A stretch of 64,000 nucleotides of DNA from OLB7 sp966250335 (GCA_966250335.1 CBINGZ010000026.1:12299-76298), one strand, 5' to 3'. Positions 44,362-53,891 are shown, numbered from the stretch's first letter. The notes: a model not told the origin generated them from the letters alone. Translations and numbers: made by a program.

Positions 44362-44746
44362 GTCCGATCGAATTGTTCCGTTTCTTGAAGTCGCGGATCT
44401 TGCCGGCAACACGATATCCGCTTGCATCGCGATACTTCTTCTCCGGCGTGGTCTCGAAGATGTCGGCGTCCTCGACCCCGATCGTGTAGATGTCGGAGGT
44501 CTTCACCACCCAGATCGCCACGCAGCGGTAACGCCGGGCGTACTGCTCCTTGGCGAAGAGAAGGGCGATCTCCGGGTTGGGAGCATGAAGCGACCCGACA
44601 TGGATCGGCTGCCCCCCCCGCGCCTCCTGATGGAAGACCTCGTAGGTCTCGTGCTGATCGAGTTCCTCGGGCTGCGCGAACCCTGTCTCCGGCTCGGCCG
44701 GAATGCCCGCCCGCGTGATCCGCGGATCGAGTGAAATGATGGTCAT
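44354..44746 (-). CDS. paaB: Phenylacetyl-CoA epoxidase subunit PaaB
   Basis: 130 residues, longer than the roughly 95 typical of PaaB because of an N-terminal extension of about 30. The core is clear: YEVFHQEARGGQPIHVGSLH, APNPEIALLFAKEQYARR and VWVVKTSDI-like IWVVKTSDIYT. It bridges PaaAC heterodimers in the epoxidase. It follows paaA by 117 bp, where a strong stem-loop lies. Confidence 0.93.
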   Translation of the reverse strand: MTIISLDPRITRAGIPAEPETGFAQPEELDQHETYEVFHQEARGGQPIHVGSLHAPNPEIALLFAKEQYARRYRCVAIWVVKTSDIYTIGVEDADIFETTPEKKYRDASGYRVAGKIRDFKKRNNSIGHE

Positions 44747-44793
44747 AGGGCTAGTTATATCGAAACAGGATACTGATCCCCTTCTCGGAAACT

Positions 44794-44820
44794 GAAGACC
44801 GGGGATCTACCCCGGTCTTC
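44794..44820. other. Intercistronic stem-loop between paaA and paaB
   Basis: An 11-bp perfect inverted repeat (44794-44804 with 44810-44820) around a five-base loop. There is no T-run on the minus strand after it, so it may set relative expression or mRNA stability and not stop transcription. Confidence 0.45.
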
Positions 44821-44863
44821 GACTTCTGCTGTGGTATGCTGCGCGGCTTCCGGAAGGAGGCGC

Positions 44864-45850
44864 TCAGGCGAGAGGGATGGTATATTTCGCCGTCGGCTTC
44901 CGAAGCGCCCGGCGCACCCACTGCCCCTGCTCCTCGGCCATCCGGCGGACGGCGAGACGCTCCTTGTTGCAGGGGCCGTCGCCGTTGATCACCCGCTTGA
45001 ACTCGCTCCAGTCGGGGTCGCTGAACTCCCACTGACCGGTTTCCGGGTTCTTCCGGAGGTTCGGGTCGGGGACGGTCAGCCCCAGCTCCCAGATCTTCGG
45101 GACGTACCCGTCCAGGAACTCCTGCCGCATCTCGTCGTTGGTCGCCATCTTCACCTTCCAGCGGACCAGCTTCTCGGTATGGACCGACGTCTTGTCGGGG
45201 GGACCGTGGAAGTGCATGATCGGCTTCCACCAGCGGTTGAGCGCCTCCTGCAGCATCTCCCGCTGCTTCGGCGTGCCGGTGGCGAGGGTGACGACGTTGT
45301 CGTAGCCGTACTTCAGGTGGAACGACTCCTCGGTGCAGATCCTGTCGAGCGCGCGGCAGTAGGGACCGTAGGAACCCTTCGCGTTGAGGAACTGGTTGAC
45401 GATGGCGCCGGCGTCGATCAGCCAGGCGATCACGGCGGTATCGGCCCAGGTCTTCGCCGGATAGTTGAAGACGTTGGAATACTTCGACCTGCCGTTGATG
45501 AGATCGCCGATCATCTCCTCACGCGACTTGCCGAGCGTCTCGGCGGCGCTGTAGAGAAGCTGCGCGTGCCCCACCTCATCCTGCACCTTCGCCATCAGCG
45601 CCATCTTCCGCCGGAAGCCGGGCGCGCGGGTGATCCATGTCCCCTCCGGCAGAGCGCCGATGATCTCCGAATGCGCGTGCTGCTCGATCATCCGGATGAG
45701 CTGGCGGCGATACTCCGCCGGCATCCAGTCGTGAGGCTCGATCTTCTCACCTCTATCTATCTTCGCCTCGAACTCCGCCAGCAGCGCCGGATCTTCGATA
45801 TGATCGGGGTTCTGCGGCGCGGCGTCCGTCACCGAAAGATTGCCATACAT
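44864..45850 (-). CDS. paaA: Phenylacetyl-CoA epoxidase catalytic subunit PaaA
   Basis: 328 residues from MYGNLSVTDAAP, with AGGAG upstream; the longer frame to 45979 lacks support. It is a ferritin-like di-iron oxygenase: MAKVQDEVGHAQLLYSAAE and ICTEESFHLKYGYDN supply Glu/His ligands. It epoxidises phenylacetyl-CoA with O2, so the organism probably uses oxygen at least part of the time. It heads the paa genes and has a -7 promoter element about 95 bp upstream. Confidence 0.96.
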   Translation of the reverse strand: MYGNLSVTDAAPQNPDHIEDPALLAEFEAKIDRGEKIEPHDWMPAEYRRQLIRMIEQHAHSEIIGALPEGTWITRAPGFRRKMALMAKVQDEVGHAQLLYSAAETLGKSREEMIGDLINGRSKYSNVFNYPAKTWADTAVIAWLIDAGAIVNQFLNAKGSYGPYCRALDRICTEESFHLKYGYDNVVTLATGTPKQREMLQEALNRWWKPIMHFHGPPDKTSVHTEKLVRWKVKMATNDEMRQEFLDGYVPKIWELGLTVPDPNLRKNPETGQWEFSDPDWSEFKRVINGDGPCNKERLAVRRMAEEQGQWVRRALRKPTAKYTIPLA

Positions 45851-45944
45851 CGAAAACACTCCTGTTCTGATACCGTTTTCCCCCGGCTCCCCAGGGGGGG
45901 CGCCGGTCACCGGGTCGAGGGTACGGGCGCCGCGATCGGGCCCG

Positions 45945-45952
45945 CAAATGTA
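45945..45952 (-). promoter_or_regulatory. Candidate -7 element (TACATTTG) for paaABCD
   Basis: An exact TAnnTTTG on the minus strand, about 95 bp before the paaA ATG. Nearby CCGTT-ACA-AACGG (about 45983-45995) is a small inverted repeat that could be an operator. No -33 TTG at normal spacing. Confidence 0.35.
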
Positions 45953-46097
45953 CGAAACATTCCCCCATGGGATTGCCATTAACCGTTACAAACGGAGTCG
46001 GCAACACGCCGGAATACACCCCTAATGACGCTGAACCGAGGGATGATATTTCCACGGGAAGCGATCGAGCGGAAGCAGCCGGCAGGAGTGTTCCGGT

Positions 46098-47075
46098 TCA
46101 GGCCCCGGGCGCCGCAAGGGTCGCCCTGAAGCCGGCCGTGAGGATCGCGCCGTTGAGGTTCCTGCCGATGAAGACGAGCCGGTTGCGCGGGGGCGCATCC
46201 CCCCTCACCTTCGCGAACTGCCCCGTGTGAAGGGCGTGAACCCCCTGCGCCACGTAGTACCGTTCCTCCCCGACGGGAGAGAGAATCCCCTTGAACCTGA
46301 AGAGATCTTCGTGGTTGAGAAGAAGGAGCAGATCGATCCACGCCTCGAACTTCACAAGATCGACCTCCCCCTCCAGAACGATCCCGACCGAGCCGATATC
46401 CCCGGTGTGACTGTGCTCATGGGAACCTTCCCTCCCTTCCGGAAGAGCGACCCTCGCCGGATCGAACCCGCCGATCTCCAGCAGCTCCCAGGGATCGATC
46501 GCCGCGTTGACGACCCCGACGATCCGGGCCAGCGGGTTGATCGACCGGACCGATTCCTCGACCGCCGCGCGCTCCCCCTCCTCCGTCAGATCGAGCTTGT
46601 TGATCAGCACGATGTCGGCGAAGGCGATCTGCTGCCGCGCCTCGTCGGTCTCCTCCAGCTGCCGGGGAAGGTGCTTCGCGTCCACCACGGTGACGACGCC
46701 CTCCAGACGGAAGGTCGAGCCGTGGTCGGGGTGGTTGAGGAGGGTCATGACGACGGGACCGGGGGCGGCCAGCCCGGTCGTCTCCAGCACGATATGATCG
46801 AACCTGCGGCGGCGCTCCATCAGATCCTCCAGCACCCGCACCAGATCGTCCCGAACCGTGCAGCAGAGGCACCCGCTGCTCAGTTCGTAGATATCCTCGT
46901 CGACCGCGACGATCAGGTCGGCGTCGATCCCGAGATCGGCGAACTCGTTCTGGATAACGGCGATCCGGAGGCCGTGCCCCCCCGTCAGGATATGATTGAG
47001 CAGAGTCGTCTTCCCGGCCCCGAGGAAACCGGTGACAACGGTAACGGGCACAGGCCCATCATGAACAAATGCCAT
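46098..47075 (-). CDS. CobW/COG0523 family GTPase
   Basis: 325 residues from MAFVHDGPVPVTVVTGFLGA. P-loop GFLGAGKTTLLNH, metal-binding CLCC in SSGCLCCTVRDDL, INKLDL as the G4 motif and a short His-rich stretch HEHSHTGD are visible, followed by a CobW C-terminal domain. These GTPases deliver or insert metals such as Zn or Co. The metal here is not known. It lies between paaA and mgtE on the same strand, 60 bp after mgtE. Confidence 0.9.
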   Translation of the reverse strand: MAFVHDGPVPVTVVTGFLGAGKTTLLNHILTGGHGLRIAVIQNEFADLGIDADLIVAVDEDIYELSSGCLCCTVRDDLVRVLEDLMERRRRFDHIVLETTGLAAPGPVVMTLLNHPDHGSTFRLEGVVTVVDAKHLPRQLEETDEARQQIAFADIVLINKLDLTEEGERAAVEESVRSINPLARIVGVVNAAIDPWELLEIGGFDPARVALPEGREGSHEHSHTGDIGSVGIVLEGEVDLVKFEAWIDLLLLLNHEDLFRFKGILSPVGEERYYVAQGVHALHTGQFAKVRGDAPPRNRLVFIGRNLNGAILTAGFRATLAAPGA

Positions 47076-47134
47076 GAGCAGAAAGTAATGACGATACCGT
47101 ACCCCTCCTGAAGCCCCGGAGGGGCGCACCGGCC

Positions 47135-48514
47135 CTAGAGCAGAACGCCCGAAAGGACCAGAGAGGCCATCGCGAAATAGATCACCAGCGCCGTGACATC
47201 GACCAGGGTCGCGATGAACGGAGCGGAGGAGGTTGCCGGGTCGGCGCCGAAACGTTTCAGGATGAAGGGGAGCATCGAGCCGGCAAGGGTGCCGAGCATG
47301 ACGACGCCGATGACCGCCAGACAGACGGTGAAGCCGATCAGCATCCAGTGCTCGCCGTACTGGTCGGAGAAAAGGGTCCAGAGGGCGATGCGGGCGAACC
47401 CGAGCACCCCGAGCATGGTGCCGAAGGCGAGTCCCGCCACGATCTCCCGCCGCATCACCCTCCACCAGTCCCGAAGGGTCACCTCGTTCAGCGCGAGGGC
47501 GCGGATGGTGAGGGTCGCCGCCTGCGAACCGGAGTTGCCGCCGCTCGACATGATCAGGGGAATGAACATCGCCAGCACCACCGCCTTCGCGATCTCCCCC
47601 TCGAAATAGGCCATCGCCGAGGTCGTGAGCATCTCGCCGATGAAGAGGACGGCAAGCCAGGTGGCCCGCTTCCGGATCATGGCGAAGATCGGGATATCCA
47701 TGTACGGAAGCTCCAGCGCCTCCATGCCGCCGAACTTCTGGATATCCTCCGTCGCCTCCTCTTCCGCCACGTCGAGGACGTCGTCGATGGTGACGATCCC
47801 GAGGAGCATGCCGTTCGGGTCGATGACCGGAAGGACCGTGCGGTCGTACTTCCTGAAGACCCCGACCACCGTCTCCTGGTCGTCGTCGACCCGGAGCGAG
47901 ATGAAGAGGGAGTCCATCACCTCCCCGACGTTCTTGTAGAGGGGGGCAAGGAGAAGCTCATGGATGCGGAGATCGCCGATCAGGCGGTTCTCCCCGTCGA
48001 CGACATAGATCACGCTGAGGGTTTCGCTGTCGCGGCCGTGAACGCGGACGAAGTCGAGGACGTGGCGGACCGTCCAGTCGCGCCGGACCGCGAGGTAGTC
48101 CGGCGTCATCAGTCGGCCGACGCTGTAGTCGGCGTAGCTCAGGAGGGTCTCGGCGACGGCGCGCTGTTCCTTCGTGAGGAGGGTCAGCAGCCGTTCGGAC
48201 TCTTCCTCCGGAAGCTGTTCCAGGAGCTCGGTCCGGTCGTCCGGCGACATCACGTTCAGGATCTCCGCGATCTTCGCCTCCGGCAGCTCCTCCAGCAGCT
48301 CCTCCTGTTCGACCAGATCGAGATACTCGAAGATCGACGCCTCCATATCGGCGTCGAGCGCGCTGAATATCGCCAGGCGTTCCTCCGGGTTCAGATCGGC
48401 CATCAGTGTGGCGACGTCTGCGGGGAGCCAGTCCTCGAGTATGTCGCGGAGCGTCTCGATATCCCCCACCGCGATCAGATCCCTGATCTCCGGCTGCAAG
48501 AGTTTTACGATCAT
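47135..48514 (-). CDS. mgtE: Magnesium transporter MgtE
   Basis: 459 residues. An N-terminal helical sensor domain (about 1-130, LPADVATLMADLNPEERLAIF) is followed by a CBS pair (about 135-255) and five transmembrane helices (about 285-459) with GGNSGSQAATLTIRALAL near the pore. It is a Mg2+-gated channel that imports Mg2+ when cytosolic levels are low. A -7 promoter element lies about 36 bp upstream of the start. A GCCCC/GGGGC stem-loop follows the stop. Confidence 0.95.
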   Translation of the reverse strand: MIVKLLQPEIRDLIAVGDIETLRDILEDWLPADVATLMADLNPEERLAIFSALDADMEASIFEYLDLVEQEELLEELPEAKIAEILNVMSPDDRTELLEQLPEEESERLLTLLTKEQRAVAETLLSYADYSVGRLMTPDYLAVRRDWTVRHVLDFVRVHGRDSETLSVIYVVDGENRLIGDLRIHELLLAPLYKNVGEVMDSLFISLRVDDDQETVVGVFRKYDRTVLPVIDPNGMLLGIVTIDDVLDVAEEEATEDIQKFGGMEALELPYMDIPIFAMIRKRATWLAVLFIGEMLTTSAMAYFEGEIAKAVVLAMFIPLIMSSGGNSGSQAATLTIRALALNEVTLRDWWRVMRREIVAGLAFGTMLGVLGFARIALWTLFSDQYGEHWMLIGFTVCLAVIGVVMLGTLAGSMLPFILKRFGADPATSSAPFIATLVDVTALVIYFAMASLVLSGVLL

Positions 48515-48549
48515 CGGGCACCCTGTTTGATGGTCTACCAGCGAACCCG

Positions 48550-48557
48550 CAAAGGTA
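48550..48557 (-). promoter_or_regulatory. Candidate -7 element (TACCTTTG) for mgtE
   Basis: An exact TAnnTTTG on the minus strand 36-43 bp before the mgtE ATG; no clear -33 element. Confidence 0.35.
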
Positions 48558-48631
48558 CGCCGGAGGGGACGGAGCTGTTCATCACGAAAATGTTACGAAC
48601 GCTCCTGTTACATCCTCCCGGCGCCCCCCCG

Positions 48632-49378
48632 TTACATCCCGGCCAGATTTCTCAGCAGCTCATCCTTCTTCCTGCGCGCGACCATCACCTGCGCGTTGTC
48701 CGACATCACCACGTATCCCCCATCCCCCTTGATATATTTTCTGACGTACTCCAGGTTCACCAGATGGGAGTTGTGGACGCGCTGGAAGCTCTGATCGGCG
48801 AGGATCGCCTCGTACTCCTTCAGCGTCCGGGAGACGATCACCCGCTGGCCGTCGACAAGATGGAACACCGTATAGTTCCCCGATGCCTCGCATCGTATGA
48901 TATCGCCGACGCGGACGAAGAGGAGATCCTCGACCGTGGGAAGAGCGATCCGGTGGGCCCGTTTCTGGGTCGCCGAAAGGTTCTTCAGCAGGGCGTCGAT
49001 CCCCTCCCCCTTTCTCGCCGAGATCCTGGAGACGGCGCGGTCGACCGCCTCCACCAGCTCCCCTTCATCGACCGGTTTCAGCAGGTAGTCGAGCGCGCAC
49101 ATCTTGATGGCGCGTATCGCATACTGATGATATGCCGTCACGAAGATCACATCGCACCCCGCCCCACGGATTCTGTGAAGAAGCTCGAAGCCGTCGCCGT
49201 AGGGCATCTCGACGTCGAGGAATATCAGATCGGGACGACACTGGGCGATCGTCTCCACCGCTGTCTGCGCCGACTCCGCGCAGGCCACGACATCGATCGT
49301 CGGGCAGTGGGCCCGCAGCAGCAGCGACAGCGTTTCGCGGCTCGGTCGTTCGTCGTCGACGATAATGGATCGTATCAT
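48632..49378 (-). CDS. LytTR-family response regulator
   Basis: 248 residues. An N-terminal receiver domain (1-120) has acidic residues IIVDDERPS, the phospho-acceptor Asp in LIFLDVEMPYGDGFELL, and a conserved Lys in YLLKPVDEGE. The C-terminal LytTR DNA-binding domain (about 145-245) has RCEASGNYTVFHL, SRTLKEYEAIL and HNSHLVNLEYVRKY. It is a transcription regulator. It overlaps the kinase gene by 4 bp, making a cognate pair. Confidence 0.95.
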   Translation of the reverse strand: MIRSIIVDDERPSRETLSLLLRAHCPTIDVVACAESAQTAVETIAQCRPDLIFLDVEMPYGDGFELLHRIRGAGCDVIFVTAYHQYAIRAIKMCALDYLLKPVDEGELVEAVDRAVSRISARKGEGIDALLKNLSATQKRAHRIALPTVEDLLFVRVGDIIRCEASGNYTVFHLVDGQRVIVSRTLKEYEAILADQSFQRVHNSHLVNLEYVRKYIKGDGGYVVMSDNAQVMVARRKKDELLRNLAGM

Positions 49379-52300
49379 GCTGCTCGCTCCCGGATATGCT
49401 TGAATCCCCGCAGGGGGACGTGGATATTGACTTCGGTGCCGGCGGCTTCGCCCGCCACGATACGGTCGACGACCCCGACGGTGAAGGGAAGGCCGTGGTA
49501 GAGACGGAGCGCCTCGATCCGCTCCATCGTCATCTCCATCCCGCGCGACGGCGGCGAGGCGCCGAAGCGGGATTTCAGTTCGGCCGCCTTCTTCCGGCCG
49601 ATGCCGTTGTCGACCACCGAGCAGATCAGCGTGTGGCCGAACCGGCGGAATCTCACGACCAGTTCACCCCCCTTCCCGCGATACATCAGGCCGTGCTTGA
49701 CGGCGTTTTCCACATAGGGCTGTATGAGAAGGGGAGGTATCTCGGTATCCGATTGATCGATGGAGGGATCGACGTCGATCCTGTAGCTGAACATCCTGTC
49801 GAACCTGAGCGACTCCAGTTCCAGATACTGGGTGAGGGAATCGATCTCCTCGGCGAGCGATATTGAATCCAGCTTGGAGGATTCCAGGGTGGCCCGCATC
49901 AGGCGTGAGAAGGTCGTCAGGTAGCGGCTTGCGCTGGCCGTGTCGTGCCCAGCGATGAAATGAAGGATCGAGTTCAGGGAATTGAACACGAAATGGGGGT
50001 TCATCTGCCCCTGCAGAGCGCGCAGACGCGATTCGATCAGCATCCCGCGCAGCTCGGCCTCGCGCCGGATCGTCCGCATCCGGACCAGCACCAGTGCGCT
50101 GAGGGCCCCGACCCCGCCCAGCAGGATCGTCCCCCGAAACCACTCCGTCTGCCAGTACGCCGGCAGCACCTCCACCGCCAGCCGCACCCCTTCGCGGTTC
50201 CACGCGCCGTCGCTGTTGGAGGCGCGCACATGGAAAACGTAGGAACCGGGAGGAATGTTGGTATACGTCGCGACCGGATCTCTTCCGGTGGTGCTCTTCC
50301 AGTCGTCGTCGAACCCCTCCAGCCGGTAGGAGAACCTGTTCCGGGAGGGATTGGTCATATCCAGCGCGGCGAACGCGATGGAAAATGAGTTCCGATCATG
50401 CATCAGTGCGATATGCTTTCGCATCACGATACTCGTATCGCTCCTGCTCTCACGACCGAAGACGCGGAACGATGTAATAATGACACCGGGAACGCTCCCA
50501 CTGTCACGCATGTCGTCGGGATGGAACTCGATCACCCCGTAATTTCCACCCAGCAGGATATTTCCGCGGCGGTCGCGCCAGCACGCCTTGAAATGGAACT
50601 CGTGGACGGGCCAGCCGTCGCCGGCGTCGAAGTTCCTGAACCTGCCGGTGGAGCGGACGAACCTGGAGACGCCGTTGTTGGTGCTGATCCAGAGATCCCC
50701 CAGATCGTCCTCCACGATCCCGCACGCCATGTTGCTCGCCAGCCCCTCCCCTTCCGTGTACTTCGTGAACCGGCCGTTGCGGCGGTCGAACCTGTTCAGC
50801 CCCCCGCCGGAGGTGGCAAGCCAGAGCATCCCGTCCGTCGCCTCATGGATGAACCAGACGCGGTCGTTCCCCAGACTGTTCCTGTCGCCCGGATCGTGCC
50901 GGTAGTGGCGGAAGAGACGCCGGTCGCGATCGAGCATATCGAGCCCCCCCTCCGTCCCGATCCAGAGATTCCCCTCCCTGTCCTCGTGGAGGGCGTGGAC
51001 GACGTCGTTCCCCAGGGAGCCCGGATCGGCGGGATCGTGCATGTAGCGCGTGAAGGTGCGCCCGTCGGCGTTCAGGCGGCTGAGGCCCCCCTTGTGGAGA
51101 GCGATCCAGAGGACCCCGGAGCGATCCTCCAGAATACCCCAGACGCCACCGACGGAGAGGGAGGTCGTATCGCGTGTATCATGGATGAAGTCGATCCATC
51201 GCCGTCCCCCCGCCGGAAGGGATTTCAGCCCGCCGTTCGTTCCCGCCCAGATCGTTCCGCGACTGTCTTCATAGAGGGTGTTGACGGTCAGATCGACCGC
51301 CTCCCGTCCCCTGGCCGCCGTGTAATGGGTGAAGGAGCGGGCGCCGGGGTCGAGACGGTTGATCCCGCCGCCGCCCGTTCCGATCCAGAGTCTCCCCTGC
51401 GAATCGCGGATGACGCATCTGACCCGCTGATGGCTGATTCCCCCGGAGTCGAGCGGATCGTAGCGGTAATGCCGGAAGGTCCCTCCGCGCCTGGTGAGCT
51501 TGCCGACGCCGTTGTCGGTGCCGACCCAGAGGTTCCCGGCGCGATCCTGGAACATCGAGAAGATCCGATTGCTTGCGATACTGTAGGGATCGGTCGGGCG
51601 ATGGATCGATCGACCCGTCCCTGTTGAATCTCCCGCCACGATAAGACCGTCGAAGACCGTGCCGACAAGAAGTCTCCCCTTGCGATCCACATAAAGGCTC
51701 GTGATCAGAAGCGAGGGGGGATCGCCGTTCGGAGATATCGTGACATGTTCGGCGCGGATGGTCTTCCCCTCCAGACGGAGCTTCACCACGCTCCGCTTAT
51801 CGAGGACCCCGTAGAGAAGACCACGGTCGGCTCCCGTATCGCTCCCGCTCCGATAGAGCATCTCGATATCTCTCGAACGCATCGGGTCGTCGGCCGGGCC
51901 CGGTCCCGTGATGAAGCCTCCGGCGGCGCGATCGTAGACGCAGACCCCGTGATCCTCCGACCCGACCCAGATGTTCCCGGCGGCGTCGAGGGCCACACAG
52001 GAGATGCGTCCGCCGATCAGGCCGGCCGGGTTGCGGGGATCATGTCGGAACCTGACGCATCGTCCCGTTCTTCTGTTCATTCTGACGAGCGCCCCCCGCT
52101 CCGCCCCGTCGGTGACGATCCAGAGATCGCCCCCCTTATCCTCGCACATCGAGATAATACGGTCGCCGCTGATGGAGGTCGGGTCGGCGGGATCGTATCT
52201 GTAGTGGATGAATCGTTCGGTGATACGATCGTAGTAGTTGAGCCCCCCTGCGCTGGTGCCGACCCAGAGCCCGCCGTCGGAATCCTCCAGAATACAGTCG

Positions 52301-52611
52301 GCGCTCCCGTCGGCGATGGAGAAACTGTCGTTGACGTTGTTCTTGTAGATGGTGACGCCGTTGCCGTCGTAGCGGTTCAGGCCGTCGCGCGTGCCGAACC
52401 AGAGGAAGCCGCGACGATCCTGCAGAATGCAGAGGATATAATTGTCGGAAAGCCCGTGGCGCGTGCTGAGCACGTCGAAACCGGTCCGGCTCTGCGCCGC
52501 CGCCCTGCCGGTGAGGAGGAGGGGGCAGAGAATGAGAAGGAGGAAGGTCATGACGATCCCGGGGCGCCGGGTCGACATGACGGGGGGATGTATGACGGAA
52601 AGAGGCGTCAT
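49375..52611 (-). CDS. Two-component sensor with ligand-binding propeller and LytS-type kinase
   Basis: About 1078 residues; the start is uncertain among several ATGs (52668, 52611, 52578). A signal segment ends at GRAAAQ. About fourteen propeller repeats follow (pattern ILQDRRGFLWFGTRDGLNRY), then a Y_Y_Y domain, one transmembrane helix (GTILLGGVGALSALVLV) and a cytoplasmic histidine kinase. The kinase has GQMNPHFVFNSLNSILHF with the phospho-acceptor His and an ATPase domain with YVENAVKHGL and DNGIGR. The periplasmic sensor signals to the LytTR regulator. The ligand is unknown; no polysaccharide locus is adjacent. Confidence 0.9.
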   Translation of the reverse strand: MTPLSVIHPPVMSTRRPGIVMTFLLLILCPLLLTGRAAAQSRTGFDVLSTRHGLSDNYILCILQDRRGFLWFGTRDGLNRYDGNGVTIYKNNVNDSFSIADGSADCILEDSDGGLWVGTSAGGLNYYDRITERFIHYRYDPADPTSISGDRIISMCEDKGGDLWIVTDGAERGALVRMNRRTGRCVRFRHDPRNPAGLIGGRISCVALDAAGNIWVGSEDHGVCVYDRAAGGFITGPGPADDPMRSRDIEMLYRSGSDTGADRGLLYGVLDKRSVVKLRLEGKTIRAEHVTISPNGDPPSLLITSLYVDRKGRLLVGTVFDGLIVAGDSTGTGRSIHRPTDPYSIASNRIFSMFQDRAGNLWVGTDNGVGKLTRRGGTFRHYRYDPLDSGGISHQRVRCVIRDSQGRLWIGTGGGGINRLDPGARSFTHYTAARGREAVDLTVNTLYEDSRGTIWAGTNGGLKSLPAGGRRWIDFIHDTRDTTSLSVGGVWGILEDRSGVLWIALHKGGLSRLNADGRTFTRYMHDPADPGSLGNDVVHALHEDREGNLWIGTEGGLDMLDRDRRLFRHYRHDPGDRNSLGNDRVWFIHEATDGMLWLATSGGGLNRFDRRNGRFTKYTEGEGLASNMACGIVEDDLGDLWISTNNGVSRFVRSTGRFRNFDAGDGWPVHEFHFKACWRDRRGNILLGGNYGVIEFHPDDMRDSGSVPGVIITSFRVFGRESRSDTSIVMRKHIALMHDRNSFSIAFAALDMTNPSRNRFSYRLEGFDDDWKSTTGRDPVATYTNIPPGSYVFHVRASNSDGAWNREGVRLAVEVLPAYWQTEWFRGTILLGGVGALSALVLVRMRTIRREAELRGMLIESRLRALQGQMNPHFVFNSLNSILHFIAGHDTASASRYLTTFSRLMRATLESSKLDSISLAEEIDSLTQYLELESLRFDRMFSYRIDVDPSIDQSDTEIPPLLIQPYVENAVKHGLMYRGKGGELVVRFRRFGHTLICSVVDNGIGRKKAAELKSRFGASPPSRGMEMTMERIEALRLYHGLPFTVGVVDRIVAGEAAGTEVNIHVPLRGFKHIRERAA

Positions 52612-52930
52612 CGGCGCTTCGACTCCATAGCAAGCATGAAGGCATGGCCCCCCTCCGTTCGATTCCATCGAGCCGGCGGGAGATATCCGTGCGCTCTGAC
52701 CTGTACCGGTGACGGCCGGTCCGGCGACCGATCCGCAGTAACTACCTCTGAATGCGAAGAAAGATAAGTCGTTGCAAGAAATAAAGAAGGGGTCTTCTCA
52801 TCCCCCGGAAAAAAGGGGCTCTCGTGACAGGATGCGAACGAAACTCCGGAGCGGAACCGCCCGCGAGGCAGGGACGTTGAACGGATATGGAGTGCGACAA
52901 GAACAAGTAAGCAACAAGGCAGGAGAGTAT

Positions 52931-53821
52931 ATGAACAGGCTTTTCAAAACGCTGATCTCCGCCGGAATCGGAGCCGGAGCGATGTTCCTGTTCGATCCGG
53001 ACCGCGGACGCAGGCGGCGGTCGCTGGCGATCGACAAGGTCGACAGCCTGAAGCATTCCGGGAGCGACATGCTCGAGAAGGCGACCCACGACCTCCGGAA
53101 CCGCGCGGCGGGGATGATGGCAAGATCTTCGGCGGCTCTCCGGATCGAAAAGGTCGGAGACGAACTGCTGACGGCGCGCGTCCGCGCGGAGATGGGACAT
53201 GTCACCTCCCATCCGCATGCGATCCATGTGACGTCGCGCGACGGCGTCGTTTCCCTCTCCGGTCCGGTGCTGACCGAGGAGATCCCCCGGCTGCTGGCGA
53301 GGATACGGGGAGTGCGGGGGGTGCGCCAGATCCGGAACGAACTGGAAGGACATGTCATGCCCGATATCCCCGCCCTTCAGGGGGGAAATCGCGATATCTC
53401 GCAGGAATCGGCCCGGGCAACCCCAGCGCAGCGCCTCGTCTCGGGCGTTCTGGGAGGAGGACTCGCCCTCTTCGGTATCGTCCGCCGCGGGTTCATCGGA
53501 ACAGTGGTCGCCGGGATCGGCGCGGGGCTCTTCTCGCGAGCCGTCGTCTCGACCTCGCCGGAAATCAACGCCCCCTCCGGTCTCTTTGTCGGCCCGCAGG
53601 AGAAGAGCACGGGCGGGGCGGCCCGGACGTCGGGAACAGGCCCGCAGGCCGGGAAATCGGGAGAAACGGCGCGGAGCCGAACCGGTCGCTCACAGAGCGA
53701 GAAGGGGAGATCGACGGCCCCCTCGACCGAGGGAAGGATGGAATCGACCTCCCTCCCCGACTCGACCGGAACCGTCGTTCAGTCGGATACGCCCGACGGC
53801 TCCCGAACAGCGGAAGGCTGA
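52931..53821 (+). CDS. BON-domain protein with N-terminal YtxH-like segment
   Basis: 296 residues from MNRLFKTLISAGIGAGAMFL, with AGGAGAG upstream. An N-terminal hydrophobic/glycine segment with FDPDRGRRRR precedes a BON domain (about 80-140: LTARVRAEMGHVTSHPHAIHV, GVVSLSGPVLTEE). A second Gly-rich hydrophobic stretch (170-200) and a long polar Ser/Thr/Gly tail follow. BON domains bind phospholipid or protect membranes; this protein is probably membrane-associated. It is divergent from the sensor kinase, and the gap 52669-52930 shows no clear promoter. Confidence 0.8.
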   Translation: MNRLFKTLISAGIGAGAMFLFDPDRGRRRRSLAIDKVDSLKHSGSDMLEKATHDLRNRAAGMMARSSAALRIEKVGDELLTARVRAEMGHVTSHPHAIHVTSRDGVVSLSGPVLTEEIPRLLARIRGVRGVRQIRNELEGHVMPDIPALQGGNRDISQESARATPAQRLVSGVLGGGLALFGIVRRGFIGTVVAGIGAGLFSRAVVSTSPEINAPSGLFVGPQEKSTGGAARTSGTGPQAGKSGETARSRTGRSQSEKGRSTAPSTEGRMESTSLPDSTGTVVQSDTPDGSRTAEG

Positions 53822-53843
53822 CACCCTTCCCGAAGCATCGAAC

Positions 53844-53891
53844 GGCCCGCGTCGCACCGGAGGCACCGGAGACCGACGCGGGCCTTCTTCT
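53844..53891 (+). terminator. Terminator after the BON-domain gene
   Basis: An 11-bp perfect stem (53844-53854 with 53874-53884) is followed by TTCTTCT. It lies 23 bp after the stop codon. Confidence 0.6.

Noticed and set aside
47101..47135. Third copy of the palindromic repeat near GAAGCCCCGGAGGGGC
   Set aside because: Only the short GCCCC/GGGGC stem is similar; the 26-bp arm is absent. It is a simple stem-loop after mgtE.
47348..49501. 717-residue plus-strand frame
   Set aside because: Antisense to mgtE and the LytTR regulator.
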